Positions 12,053-25,879 of a DNA stretch of 64,000 bases are shown piece after piece. A program made the translations under genes and the position numbers. Each line of letters opens with the position of its first letter. Position 1 is the first letter of the stretch. The DNA comes from Plutella xylostella (taxonomy: Eukaryota; Arthropoda; Insecta; Lepidoptera; Plutellidae): positions 15,197,501 to 15,261,500 of the forward strand of contig NC_064012.1 in the NCBI RefSeq assembly GCF_932276165.1. Reading direction: 5' to 3'. The notes below the pieces were generated by a model. It was not told where the DNA came from and did not search any database. It saw only the letters and a list, made by a program, of their open reading frames with translations.

Positions 12053-14398
12053 TGAATAACATTAGTTCGCCATTGCGTCTCGAGACACTGCCCGTAGATA
12101 CGTTGCGGATATATACGGAAGGCATTGTCCTGATTTATGGCCGAAATCACTGTTTTTATGTAGCAGGTTTTATCAGGAATTTATTTATTAATAAGTGTAC
12201 AAAAGGTGGACTTACAGGGATATCAGGCATTTCACAAATTGTTTAATAGTTTTATTTATACATAGCAGGTTTATATATATATATATATATATAACTATGC
12301 ATCTAACTCAATTATTTGAAATGATTCTAGGATGGCTTGTGAATTGTGATACGTACGTACAATATTGAAACTATTGTAGTATTAAGAAATTAAGATAGAA
12401 AATTAATTCATTCTTGCATATTTCATATAGTGACTGTTGGAATATAATATAATTTATGATTGATCCATAATGTAGGTACTTACCTATATTTTTGATTGAA
12501 TTTGCTCAGTAGCGCAATTAATTCAGAGACTGTGCTATGTTTAAAGCAATATGTATTAAACGATTATATACTTCTACTTAGTCAGTACCTAGTTTACATT
12601 AGGAACTTATGTACTATGTATAAATTGATAAATGAATACCGTGAAGGACATTTGAATATCCTTTATGAAACCACACCTACTGCTGAATACATTTTAATTC
12701 ATACAAATGGAAAACAGTTTCACACAACTACTGTAACAATTAGTAGGTACTTATATGTAATTGTTTGACGTAATGGAACGGAATGCTTGATTTAAAGAAT
12801 CGGGAGATTAATTATAAGGAAAGTGAATTACGGTTACTATGAGAAGGAAAACTTGCACTTATACGAAATAATAAATTGCATGGGGAGTGCTAGTTTTAAA
12901 ACTCCGTTCGAGTGGCGAATAATAAATGTGAGTTTGTATGGAGTGGGAGAGTCGCCATTATTCACCGTACAGGCACTGCACTAGCTCCACTTCTTAAGTT
13001 TTTCACCTACACTTGGCTCTCTGGAGAGGAGAAAAACTGAAACGAAACCTACACGCCCGGTATTGTCGTGTGAGCTATACTAAACTTATAGCCTGCACAG
13101 TGATCTTGTTACCCTAGACAGTGGGCGTACATAACTCATTCACCTTTATGGCCCAGCTAATAACGGCTAAGCAGTTTGTGTGTCAAGACTGAGATTCGGC
13201 CGGCGGTTGTTAGCTGTTTTATTACCACATAATGGTGGCTATTGGCCACAACCTTGCGCTGTGTGTACCGCACGCCCTTGCAACTATCTATACCGCCGGT
13301 TAATCGGAGGGATAGGTGGCGCCATGATTGAGTATAGCCACTGGTTGAAGCCTCCTAAGCCATTGTACAGCCACTGGCAACCGTCTAAGCCTCTAGTGTT
13401 TTGGCATTTACGAAAATAAAAAGTTTTGGTTTTCTTCTGTCATCTGTATAAGTTTCTGACAAAAAACAAAAGTTTTATGATAGTTTCTGCAAGAGGCGCC
13501 ACTTTGTATGCTAGAGAACGTATTTTTATTAGTTTTCGAAAAACTGTCAAACCTGTACTAACTAGGCTGCAGTCAGCTGTATCGCCCCCACCCTGATCAA
13601 CATGACAACTGTCTAATTCATAAGTATTTGCATCGATATCTTAGTGCAAGTATGTCTTAATTAGGTATAAGAAAAATGATCACAAAAGAATACGTGAATT
13701 TTAATCGAAATCTTTGATGTAAAAATAGTATCAATAAATTCAGTTACAAAGCTATCTATCTAATTGAGCATGATAAAAAGACCGAGATCATAAATATTGG
13801 AACCACCTGTACCTCCGTGGCAACTCATTGATACTAGCTGGTAAGAGCTGAGTGTATTTATGTATCTACTGAGATATTGTAGTAAATAGAGCATTTAACA
13901 AGTGGCGTATTGTTGTTTAATGTATCCCACGTAGCGAATGTTATGGTGTATTACAAAGTTATAGATATAGTTTTGCCCTTCGCTTTGCATGTTTTATATC
14001 CATTTTATGTTTTTCCGTTTTGTATATTCTGTTATAAAGCCTCACATTACAGTAATAGTAGATTTAAAAAATACAGGGCGTATAGGAAACTTTCAAAGCC
14101 TATTTAATAAAGCATTATGTAGTTCAGTACAGACTATCTACTTGCCTGTCCTAACATTCCTATTCCTTTTGTAATTCGCGCAGCCTAAACCATCTTCAAC
14201 GCGTTACTTAACTACTATATTACTAGCTTATGTACTGTCTATGTACCGACGACTATGTAATTTGTTTCAGATCCTAACAACGTGGTAAGTGGTATGTCGG
14301 ATGGTAAGTGTAGCATAAGGCGTCAGGGTGTTGATTGCAGGCCCTCAGATAAGTACGACTGTTTGCGAATTTCAAAACAACTCATTGAGGAAGCTATA
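12053..14398. other. Gene-free intronic sequence with a (TA)n run
   Basis: It holds a (TA)n microsatellite at about 12271-12292. CAAAAGGTGGACTTACAGG near 12200 may be a retroelement 3' remnant. Otherwise nothing recognisable. Confidence 0.45.
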
Positions 14399-14520
14399 CA
14401 GGGTGTTGCGAAAGTTGTATAGAAAGCCAAAAAGCGGTGACTCTTGGAGTTGTTATGGACAAATATCGCTTTTGCATACTAAAACGTCACTTTTAAAACC
14501 AAAATATTCTAATGAATAAA
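14399..14520 (+). mobile_element. One-ended fragment of a CAGGGTGTTGC mariner-type MITE
   Basis: TA then CAGGGTGTTGCGAAAGTTGT resembles the left end of the complete copy at 63419-63572. No matching right end was found, so the outer limit is approximate. Confidence 0.4.
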
Positions 14521-14884
14521 ATGTAATAAACCTTCATGTTTCTCTATAAAAGAGATTCCGAAATGAACACAGAACTGAACGAATGACACAAATTAAGATA
14601 ATTAAAACAAATATTCGGCGAATGGCAACGTTTTGCAGAATTCCATCTTAAAGGTTGCTCACAATATTTAAATGCATAATTACAATTACAGATTTCGTAA
14701 CTGCTATTTACACAGCATAAGTATTTGAAAATTACCTGTAAATGGACATTGCTTATACGAAACTACAAAGATTGAGCAGCGTTTTTCTTGCGATATGATA
14801 CGTATAAGAAAGTAGGTAATGTTTAAAAGTCTCGCGTCATACATTCCTACTGGGTAAGCGAAGGCGTATTCATTATTAACAAAG

Positions 14885-15185
14885 TCAAAGTCAAATGTTG
14901 CATTTATCATACTTTAAATACATAAAAGAAAGAAACATTAATTTGACACACTGGTCAATAAAAAGAGAAACAAAAAGAATACTACAAAAAAATTAAATCA
15001 GAAAATAATACAATACGATACGATACAACATGGTTGCTCTCCATAGCGTCAAAAAGGCACCATCTCAGCGTGTGCTGTGGCCAGAGAGGCCACAGCGCTG
15101 GTTTTCAGCTGGCCCTTAAAACAGCTTGTTATCTGGAAACGGCCTTTTGTTTTGAGAAGAACGGAAGAAAGACACTCCTGACATA
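14885..15185 (-). mobile_element. Retroelement 3' UTR fragments
   Basis: A TGACTTTGACTTTG tail on the minus strand (14885-14900) and the block around 15030-15085 (reading GGTGCCTTTTTGACG on the minus strand) also occur at 33363-33575. The right part (TCAGGAGTGTCTTTCTTCC on the minus strand) resembles CR1-like 3' UTRs. Confidence 0.5.
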
Positions 15186-15187
15186 TA

Positions 15188-17291
15188 CAGGGTGTCCCAA
15201 AAGTCAACGTCATCGCTTAAAGGGCTGATAGGTCAGCTCATGAGAGGCCAGAATATCACAATATGACCTCAGTAAAAACTCGATAATTTTCGAGATATTG
15301 ACACTTTTATAAATTTGCTGAAAATCGACACCTTGGATCAGTTTTTTGCGTGCCGCCGGTACAAAAATCCATATTGTTAGAATTTGTTTGGTGTTGCATC
15401 ATCCTGTATAGCCCTGCTATTGATCGCAGTCAAAAAAAATATCGAGTAATGCTGTATGTTTAAAAAAAACACGGTTTTCAAAGTCATAAAAGGTAATCGT
15501 ATTTTTTTATAAACAACTTTGACTCTACATACTGGAAAAAAAATATACCACGCGAACCTGGCACCTTATTTGAAAAGATTTCTTATTTAATGCAGTTTCC
15601 AAAATGGTATGAAACGTTGCTATTGTTTCAATTAACAAAAAAGTTATTGCTATTTTAGTACAAAACGACCTCGATGTAAAATTGTTTGAAGGAAATTTAT
15701 CTGACTGAATTTATTAAGGGTAAGTCATGTTGGAATGAGTTAAAGTAAAATAGGTGGTGGGGTCAGCCGTGGTAACATAGATGACGCAAAAATAGCTAAG
15801 AAAAAACTTACCAAACTCTTATAAAACATATTTTGCGTTTTTTACACCTTATTTAAAAAAACCAACATTTATTGACTTTAATTTTAACTTCTCAAAATTA
15901 TAGCACCACATTATTATATTAAGTACATAATCAGCAAAAAATAATACTCATTAATGGTCATAATCATAATTTTGAGAGTTTTGTTTAACAATAACTTTAA
16001 AATTACAAGTAATTAGAGGTAATGTTAATGACAAACTGATCTGTCCCTTTTTTTGATACTGTGGGTGTACAATGTACATGTGTAAGCGTTTTACTTGTAC
16101 AATATCACACATTAGCACTACTCAGGAATGTACGTTACCATGCGCTACATTTATGGGGAAGTCAAAGTCAAAGTCAAAGTCAAAATTTTTTATTCATCGT
16201 ACAAATATAAAATTTTCTGATGAACGTCAATTTTTACAAATTACTCTCCGTTCGGATAAGGGGGGGCTCTTTCTGTCTAAGGAGAAGAACGGAGGCAAGA
16301 AACTCCTGAGCCATCTTTTCAAAAAAAGACTTAAAACTAGTTGGTATACAATACATATAAGCTTAATAATAATTATTATAATAATATGAGCAGAGCTAAC
16401 TACTTATCACAGCCATGCATTAACGTCCTCTAAGTAATCATCAATTTTATAATAAGCTTTTTTACTGAGTTTCTCTTTAATGTAACACTTAAACTTATTC
16501 TCTGGCATTTGAGCAACTTCTGTTGGAAGCTTATTATAAAATCTAATACAGTACCCTAAAAACGATTTATTAACTTTCGCCAGACGCATCGCTGGAAAAG
16601 CCAGCTTATGCTTGTTCCTAGTATTAATGTGGAGGTAGTCCATTTTTTTCGAGAAAGATATTCAAAATGCGTTTTTTTTATTAACTGTGACAACGATGTC
16701 TCTTTTCCCACTCCCGGCCACACCACCTATTTTATTTTTACTCATTCCAACATGACTTACCCTTAATAAATTCAGTCAGATACATTTCTTTCAAACAATT
16801 TTACATCGAGGTCGTTTTGTACTAAAATAGCAATAACTTTTATGTTAATTGAAACAATAGCAACGTTTCATACCATTTTGGAAACTGCATTAAATGAGCA
16901 ATCTTTTCAAATAAGGTGCCAGGTTTGGGTGGTATATTTTTTTTACAGTATGTAGAGTCAAAGTTGTTTATAAAAAATACGATTACCTTTTATGACTTTA
17001 AAAACCGTGTTTTTTTTAAACATACTGCATTACTCGATATTTTTTTTGACTGCGATCAATAGCTGGGCTATTCAGGGTGATGCAACACCAAACAAATTCT
17101 AACAATATGGATTTTTGTACCGGTGGCACGCAAAAAACTGATCCAAGGTGTCGATTTTCAGCAAATTTATAAAAGTGTCAATATCTCGAAAATTATCGAG
17201 TTTTTAATAAGGTCATATTGTGATATTCTGGTCTCTCATGAGCTGACCTATCAGCCCTTTAAGGGATGACGTTGACTTTTGGGACACCCTG
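15188..17291. mobile_element. 2.1-kb mariner-type element with long (about 580 bp) inverted arms
   Basis: Both ends read CAGGGTGTCCCAAAAGTC and are flanked by TA (15186-15187, 17292-17293). The arms extend about 15188-15770 and 16712-17291 with few mismatches and would fold into a very long hairpin. The core (15771-16711) is disrupted by a CR1-like 3' fragment. No transposase is left. Such long inverted arms are unusual for a short-ended Tc1/mariner derivative. Confidence 0.85.
16161..16655 (-). mobile_element. CR1/Jockey-like retrotransposon 3' end, nested in the 2.1-kb element
   Basis: The minus strand encodes 78 residues typical of a reverse-transcriptase C-terminus (NTRNKHKLAFPAMRLAKVN, SFLGYCIRFYNKLPTEV, a stop after NAWL), at 16407-16643. 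A 3' UTR with CAGGAGTTTCTTGCC and a four-unit TTTGAC tail (16161-16184) follow. The 5' part is missing, so it is a dead insertion. It splits the core of the inverted-arm element and is therefore younger. Confidence 0.8.
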
Positions 17292-17293
17292 TA

Positions 17294-20200
17294 TGTATAT
17301 CCTGACACTCCTGACATACGTAATGAGGTAGAAGTTTTACTATTATAGTTGCCAGGTCTATTATAGCTATATTCTTTAAACATAACCGAAGTTAGAACCA
17401 AAGGCAACTTGAGGCTCATTTTCAGATTATAGCTTCGTATACTTAGCTATAATTCGTAAACTACACACATCAAATATGTAATAAAATAACACTCGCACTC
17501 CCGAAAAAATATACGAAAGAAAGTTTATTTTATAATCTTCATACTTTACAGCAATACATAGGTGTTACCTAATTGTCTGCAAGTTTGACACGCTAAAGTC
17601 ACTTCTACTTTCACATAATCGAAGTTCGTAGGTTCGCCATGACTGGGAGAATTTCAAAGATTTTTACGATATGTATCATAAATGCCAAACTTGACATGGT
17701 TTTTGAATATGTAAGCGTTTTGCATAATGGAAAGATGTCAGAATATAAGACGAATGGGTATACAACACAGAATCTTTATTATTAGTTGGTAAATAAATAA
17801 ATAAATAAAGGGTAAGCTTGAAAGTTGCCATAAAAGCGTGGAATATGACATTCGATGAGGTAGGTTATATCCGATTGTCAATAACAGCACAGTTGGTTTC
17901 TTCTTCAACACCCAGACACGCGAATGTAAATCGTCATAATTATTATACGTAGTTCATAGAAAAGTTGAAAAAGTCTAGCAGGTAAATTCTCGTGGTACCG
18001 TGCAAGAAACAGTAAAATTACTCCATGCTTCATAGGCTTGGCTGAATGTTATGAAATGAGAATCTATACCATAAGAATAGGAGTTAAAGACGTAAAACTT
18101 ACTTTGCAATTCATACGACAGAACTTTTTAAAAGGCACAATTTGTTAGCTATATAAAATTTATATTAATTTATTAATTATTTTGATGCTGGCTAAAAGAG
18201 ATTTAGGCAGCTTAATTTTAAAAGAACTTATGTATAATAATATTATTAGGCAAGCATTTAATGCACCTACTTATATTTTTTATCGCATAACAATATGTTA
18301 CAGCCAGTTAAGTACATAATGTAATGACACAATGTGATCCGGCGACATGGGAAGATGGCAGCGTCAATAAAAAATATTACAGACAAGGAAGTCAATCCAC
18401 CGTAATAGAATAAGTTACTTAACCACTAACTTATATTACTTGAAATTCTATAAAAGGTATTATTAACTCGAGTGTAGCTATTGTTTAGTAATTGCAGAAC
18501 AATCTAGATTCTAGTTCAACAGGTATACAACTGAATTAAAAGATAAAAGTGATTAAGTTTTTAATTAAGTAAGTATAAGTATCTTATTTTGGCCTCTTGT
18601 TTTTTGTGTTTTAGTGAGTTAACATTGTCATAAAACATTGGAAAAACAGCCTTATGACGGTTATTACAAACTTAAAACAGGCAATGATTTAATGTTATTA
18701 TCATGCTCTTCTAAAAACTTCCTGAGATTAAATTTTCGTAGGTAATTACTGAGATAACTAAAGTTTAAATCGAGAATAAATACGCAATCTATGGCATCTG
18801 TTAAGTAACACTAACACGCGTTTTATCACTTGTTTAAAGAAAATCAAAATCTGACAGTAACATACTACGTGACACCTTGCTAATCGAACTTAACCCGTGT
18901 CCCGTTGGTAATAAGTATCTGCTTACAACTACAACAATCATCCGGGACATACGCGAGTACTGTTGTCAATCGGGCGCCAGAGAAAGGTATTACGCAACCA
19001 GTTACTGTTGTAGCAAACTCATAATGCCACCATGGCATACGACAAACACACTGCCTACCGACGTATGGAGCATTATTGTCGGTTGAAAAACGACCTTATG
19101 TCACACGCTACATAACCCCGCGACTGTTGCGTCGAGACGCAAAAAGTCGGACACTCGTAAAGGTTGATTTTCCAGTGCTTACGCACATGTGGATCACCGA
19201 GTTAGCAGACTGGCCGACGCGCGACACCTGTTTGTGAACTGCTTTTTTGATGAATGGTCACCCGCTGGGGGGTTACACTTGATTGGCATGAAACTATCGA
19301 ATGAGATGTCGTGCAATCGGTACGGAGATATACGATTCACTGTTGTTATAAGACGGACGCACTCTGAAACTTCCTATGCTAGAGTGACCTCCCCGGTAAC
19401 CCGTCAACTCACTTTGAAATTATCGTTCATTTTTTTTTTAATGAAGTCTTTTTAGCATGTAAATAAATGAGTCGGTGCCGATTGCGTTGGTTCTCAAACA
19501 CTGTATTGACATACGCATGGGAAGTGAGCTCTCTTATCGCTTTCCGTTCGCGTCTTTGTTTGGTGAATGAGTTTTGCAAATGACCTGCCTTGTTTTTAGA
19601 CATTTTAATTATTTGTTTTTGTTTAGTGTTATTGCACAGAATTTGCTTTTCGCTGTCAAAGAGAGGATATGACTAATGCGTTTCAATTTTAAGAAAGTGC
19701 GAGAGCGTCAAACATTGCTCTGTTTAGTTCACTGTTAGATTTAGCCGCTTCTTTCTCCGTGAAAGATAAATGGCAACGTTTAGTGTAGCACACGTGGCGA
19801 GGCCACGGGGGCCACGGCCGCGCCCACGCAGAGGAAGAGCTCACGACAGCTGGCGCAATGCCGCGATTTAATTGCCCAAAACGACTGACAGACTCAAACA
19901 CCTCGTTTTGTAATATACATACATTCTGCTAACGTGACATTATCCAGTTTCGGTGGAGTTTCATCACGACCTTGATAGGTTCTTTGTGGAGTGATTCAGT
20001 TTGTCTGCCATTGTTGGGGCATCCTCGGGGATGTGACCTCCGGATGTCGGCTGACGCGTGGACAGATGTTTACTATTTTCAGTACATACAATACATGTTA
20101 TTATGTTTATTGACCTCTCTGATGCGCGGGTATGGTATCTAATTTAATTAACTGTTAGTATATAAGTTCCCTTTTCTCAACACCCTCAATACAATTTACA

Positions 20201-22907
20201 TGTAGATTATTGAAGATAACATAGGACTAAATTGTACGAGGGGCATACAACATTTGTTCACAGTGACCAATAGCACAAGTCAAAATGACGAAGTACCTAT
20301 ATTACATACATGTATAAAATTCAATCAGGGATAATCATAATCATTAAGCAGTACCGATGAAGCAATTTACTTACGTTTCTGAATGGTTGGTATTATTTCA
20401 TAAGGATTGCTTATCGCATTAACATGTTATTAGGAAGCTTACATAAGTAGGTACTTTAAATAGGAAAAGATAGATTAACTAGGAACCTAGCAAGCAAAAG
20501 CAAGAATCAATTTTGAGTATCCCAACTAAATATTTACACGAAAAACTAATAACATTATGTTATGTAACCACCCATAAACCTACCAGTATAATGTAAACAT
20601 GTAAAGTATCTACATTAGAATCGACCTTTCACGTTTAAATAGAGTGACTTTTTTTTAGTAGAACTATATTTTTATTCAAAATCTCACGGCAAAAACTTTT
20701 AAGGGAAAGTGAAGCTTACGTGAAGTAAAAACCTTCAAATAGGTACTTACAGTATTGCAGGTAAGTTTTGCTTGAGAAAGCGGAAATAAGTTAATAATTA
20801 CACACGGAATAAAGTGTTTTATTAGCCACTCGGTTTAATAGTTCCATTCAAATAATAATCAACGTAAACGTTATTGAGTAAAGTTAGTCGGATCATGTTG
20901 TAATGCCTGTTCTTATCCGTAATTATTGTAGATGATCTAGGTTAAAACTTAAGACGAATAGAACCACCACATAAATCAGACATATAAAAAAACATACTTA
21001 TAGACTAGAACTAATGTACAATAGGCGGCCTTATCGCTGAGAGCGATCTCTTACAGGCAACCATAATCGACGAATGGTCGATATTCCTAGGTATGTTTTT
21101 GCATAGCGTATTAAGCTAATTGTCCACCTATGGTTATCGTATGTATGGGCTCAAATGGATTGACATAAATGTATGGAGAAACGGCGTCGCCGTTGCCGAT
21201 GAAGTGAACGTTCTTGTGTGAATTTCTATATAAAGAATACTAAATGAAATGCGTCCGTTGCGTACGATACCGAAACCTTTATATCGATTGCATGACAGCT
21301 CTACAAAACTTATTAGTACCTACCCCTCCCGTCTAGACTTGAGAATCGCCCACAATTCAACTAACCTTTAGAAGGTCACCGCTATCAAATAATAATAAAA
21401 CCTATGTTATACATGTACTATACTATGTTTATTATATTGAGCAAGGTCTACCGTTCCACCGTAATTGCCATGACAATCTAGGTCTTAGGAGAAGGTAATA
21501 CGAGTTAGGTCGGCCAGCAGGGATAGGTATTGATTAGTGCTTGTGGCGTTACGAGACACCTGTATAACACAGATAATGATAAGAGGAATATTAAGAAAGC
21601 AAGACTAAAAATAAATATGATAAATACCGATGTTATTAATTCAGGAATAACCCATTGTATACCTACCTACCCCATAGCTTAAATAGGTTGCTACATATAA
21701 ATTACTATGTTGTCAAAAATATTCCGATGTTTTAGGGATACCTGTACTTCCTTTTGTTGAAAGTTTATTCTACTGACCAATAGAACTGAGCCACCCTGTA
21801 TTAACTAGTTTTAGCATTACGTATGCCAGATAATAGTGTTTTGATAAGTTGTTTAACTCGTTGTGTGTCGGCTTAGAATATGGGCCGTATATGCGCGTAT
21901 TTCCCAATACATACTCACTTTGTAACTTAAACTAAATCGGACATTGGCATGCATTGATCTCCATCGATAAATATAGTTTTGGGCGTTCACCTGACGTTAA
22001 TATTATGTAAGTAATAGAATTAATAGCCTTTCATACATACAAGTATATCCTATCCTTGTAAGTATAATGCACTCGCAAGCTACGAAAACGTTCCAGTGAT
22101 ATAGCACCAAATTACTCCTAAGCGGAGCTAGATAGATATAGATAGATAGGCCATTTAGTGTCGGGTTTAAACAATATTGATAAAACAGGGGGATTAGTAT
22201 AGATATGATAGTATTCATTAGATTAGACAAAAAATAACAAGAGTTTAGTTATGGAATGCTGTTATTGGTGCTTAAGTTCATGCTTAGGTAAATTTACTCA
22301 AGTGTGAAACTGAGCCATAGAAACCTTTCAGAAACCGTGAACATGTGTTTGTGTGTAGAATTTACCGTATGTGTGAGTTATGAGACTTTCCTAACAATTC
22401 AGCATTAGGTAGATTGGCACAATGGTCAGTGACCATTAGATAATGCAGATCTGGAAACCAGATTGTACACCAGTCTAGGCTAGAATTCTAATACACAGAT
22501 CGAGAAAACGATACGGTCCATACGGGTGCCTGACCCCATTATCACATGTCGAATATATTTATAGCTATTATTATTTTAATGATTTGTTTAGGAGAAAAAT
22601 GAGTTTTTTTTGTTCTTTCCTTAATAAAACTTGATTTTACAGTTAGGTACATTGAGATGAGCATAAATTTATACGATTGCATAATACATATATTATTATG
22701 TTATTGCAGAAATAAATTTAATGAAGTTACATTTTAGTACTTATAAAAATATTAGTACCATAACCATAAGTAGTTCAACCAAGACAATGTCAAGACATGT
22801 TCTGAAATTTTCAGGTTCCGAAATTCCGATACCGACTGTGGACAGACTCAGCCTAGTACAGTGAAACCTGGATGAGTAAGATTCCAATAGACCGTAATTA
22901 TTGTCCC
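17294..22907. other. Gene-free intronic sequence
   Basis: Mostly AT-rich. It contains an (AAAT)n run near 17795 and a more GC-rich stretch at 18870-19480 and 19790-19870 with short open frames of no recognisable family. No paired-end repeat was seen. Confidence 0.4.
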
Positions 22908-22909
22908 AC

Positions 22910-23012
22910 TAGAGGTGGGACTAACATAACACTGGCGAAAAGTAGTGCAGCAATGCCGCAACCCGCAAGGGAGTACATTAGTACAAGGTGTGAGTGTTTG
23001 TTTTTGTTTTTT
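22910..23012 (+). mobile_element. SINE 3' fragment, module B
   Basis: GGGACTAACATAACACTGGC, GCAAGGGAGTACATTAGTAC and GGTGTGAGTG match the 3' part of the SINE at 31289-31514, minus the tRNA-related head. Confidence 0.65.
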
Positions 23013-23354
23013 TATAGAGGTATTCCACTAAGACAGTGTCTCAGATATCCAGGTTTCAATAATGTAAGTACATTCCTAATCGAAACACGTCCTTACACCC
23101 AACGATTGCGCCGGTGGCGGAGTGGTTGACAGTGTCCTGTCCCTCCTGTCGCAAGATCCGTTCCCGACGCACTCAGCCATAACGTGATATTGAGAGTTAC
23201 TTTAATATAATCGCATACATTGGACTCATTGAGGCGTGAAAATGTTCGAGGCATTGCAGAATCACCGGCGTTTATAAATAACTGGGTTTCATATAGCACC
23301 GTTATCAGTCAGCGACTGACGTATACTGTCTGACTGGCCAATCCTTTCACCACG

Positions 23355-23400
23355 GTGACAAATCAATGAAATCAAATCAAATAATTTATTGACACCAAGT
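23355..23400 (-). mobile_element. Retroelement tail (TTTGA-type)
   Basis: On the minus strand AATAAATTATTTGATTTGAT ends a probable CR1-like 3' UTR. It directly abuts the MITE at 23416. Confidence 0.35.
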
Positions 23401-23415
23401 AAAACAAACAATGTA

Positions 23416-23628
23416 CAGTGCCACAAACTTATCTGTTCCGGTGACAGCTCACTTAAATGACTAATATTTCTTAATTCTATAAGATTTTAAGTTTGCTCGT
23501 ATTGTTAATTCGCTCTTGCGGTGTTAATAAGCCAATCTAATCTTTTACAATATACAATTCATTAGTAAGTAATGATATATGGATCAATCTAGTTCGCTCT
23601 CACCGGAACAGATAAGTTTGTCGCACTA
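23416..23628. mobile_element. 213-bp MITE, short form of the GTGCCACAA family
   Basis: The ends AGTGCCACAAACTTATCTG...CCGGTGA and their inverse TCACCGG...CAGATAAGTTTGTCGCAC are flanked by TA. The same terminal sequence bounds the 1-kb element at 61237-62253. Confidence 0.8.
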
Positions 23629-23639
23629 TATCTCTAGTG

Positions 23640-25879
23640 TTTGTCACCAACACGATAAGAAGAAAAGATGACTGTTGAAATTGAAATTGCAATAATATGT
23701 ATACATAGGTTTGTGTTATGTATAGCCTAACTCTGCCCTAAGGAATGCTCAAGCTCTCAGTATTCGGGTTTCCTCATTCACTATAAGATACCTACCTGTC
23801 CAATTTCAAATCAAATCTTCCAACGAAACGTATAAGTACTCAAATAATGCAACTCTACTTTCTTATAGGCACATTTACAGTACCTAGCTAGTAGATACTT
23901 TACGCAACTTCTAAAAACTAATAACCTAAAAACAGTTTTTTATTATCACGGTTGACCAAGTCTTCAAGGCAAATATATCTATTATTAAAACAATAATTCT
24001 TAATAGCAACAATGGAATTTAAACATTTCTATGCATCCATTAACTGAGATGTTAATCAAAAGAGGAATACATTGAATACAATTATGAAAACGTTTATTTA
24101 TGAGAATCATCAGCCAAGTGTAAATTGAGTTATTTTTAAACTTAAATAATAAATGCAGAGTTGTTATATATACCTATGTATCCGCCAAAAGGCACAGATA
24201 TCTACAATCGACCGAGTGACTGATCCATAAAGATATGGAAGCGATCTTTTAGGTTTTGTGATTTATTATTGAATTGATTTACCCTTATTGTTAGCACTAT
24301 TTGTGTTTTAAAGGTACCTACATTTTAATATCTTAAATTCGTCTGCCTGAAGGCCGTAGTAGATGCAAGTCAAGAGGCCAGGCAAGGCCGACTGTTTTAG
24401 GGAAACAAATGAATTAGTTGTGTGTACGTATTTGTTACTGCTATTGTTTAAAGTTCGTTTTCATAAAGGAAAACTTAACTACAACTAAAGATTAATACTT
24501 AATAAGTGACCGAGCAGAATTCAGGTCAATTCTATCAATATATTGTATGTAAGTACAATGTCTGTAAAAATGACTAAAATAGTGAATTTGTACCATAAAT
24601 ATAAAATACCTGTTGCAACTAGAGCACCATGCCAATAAAATGTATAGAAACTGGACTACAAAAGTGGAGTCGCATTAAACCGTATGCCCTTTAGTTGCGG
24701 TGAAAGTGATAAAGCGGTTCGCAAAACGGCCGGGTTCATAATATCATTCAACTGTTACGTAACAAATAGGTATTTATCGGGAAAGGAACGTTATATATTA
24801 TATACTGGGCGGTAGAGTGTGTGTCGAAATGTGGTCAACAACCTGCCACATACGACTTGAGATGTTTATCTGTTTTGGAGGCTAGGTACTATATCTTACT
24901 TATATCACTACACCAGGTAAGACTGATATATTTAGAGTAGTAAGAAACTAAGATCTCTTCCTAGATCGTATATGGTGGGTTGGGACAGTTTTCTCCGTTT
25001 CTCTATGTAATTCACGATGCAAGTTAAAAACTTCATATCTACAGTAAAGTTTTTTTTGTGGGACTTTCAAGTGGTGCTGCTTTATTGTCTTGAAGTCTTG
25101 CGATCCGTGCTACAGGGGCTGCAGAGTTACTCTATACCACGAGTCGAACGAGAGTTGTCATTGGCACGTTTAATACAACGAGATGGAGTAGGTGATTAAA
25201 GAGTATGTCTCAGTTTCTACCTATACAGTATATCAAAAATTTGTCCTTATTTGAAGAAAATATGGGTTACAGTACCTATCCATCATACAATAAAATTCAA
25301 CAAAAATATTTGATTTGCTTTGCTGGACTGTATAATTTGGACGACAAATTCGTGGGAAGACTGCGACAAAAAGACATACTATTTATTGCAGATATAAGGA
25401 AATACTTTAAGAGATCGTAGGTGTCGATAAAGCTAATATAATGCATAATCATGGCTTTCCTATGCATATTTTATTGCCCGAAGTATCATTTGGCTGTGTT
25501 TATTCGGGTAAATTATGTTCCTAGTTATAAAAACCTAATTTAGACTGGAACCATGCCGGTTACAAGCAAACGACGTACCTATTGTGAGTTGGCAATAGTA
25601 GTAGGATTATCTAGGTACCTGGAAATCGAAAGTGGCTATCGTGTAGTTTTCTCGCGACGTGATAGCATCGGGAGCCAGCGCGAGGCGTGGGGAGCCCTCC
25701 CGCCGCATACTGATGCACCTGGCGGCCTCCCAGGAGAAGCCTCACTTTCAATCAACGATCCACTCATTCATTTTAAATAGCTTTCTACACTATTCATTGG
25801 AAAACACGACTAATATTTAAATAACAATTTAATATACAAACATCTGATCCGAAATATCAAGCGATATATTATGGACACA
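23640..25879. other. Gene-free sequence before the SdhB-like 3' end
   Basis: AT-rich, with one GC-rich stretch at 25640-25745. That stretch has two open plus-strand frames, one reading EPSRRILMHLAASQEKPHF, which could be part of a dispersed repeat. It could not be assigned. Confidence 0.4.
25828..25833 (-). terminator. Candidate polyadenylation signal ATTAAA of the SdhB-like gene
   Basis: ATTAAA lies on the minus strand about 47 bases after the TGA stop. It is the common variant of AATAAA and the only near-consensus signal seen within 100 bases. Confidence 0.4.

Noticed and set aside
16161..16184. Tandem GTCAAA units as a possible CRISPR-like or satellite array
   Set aside because: Six-base units without spacers; it is the 3' tail of a CR1-like retrotransposon.
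19689..19901. 70-codon minus-strand frame in a GC-rich patch
   Set aside because: No splice or family support.
23107..23180. tRNA-like sequence with GGCGGAGTGG
   Set aside because: The A-box match is good but the B box is poor and no cloverleaf is evident. Perhaps an old SINE head.
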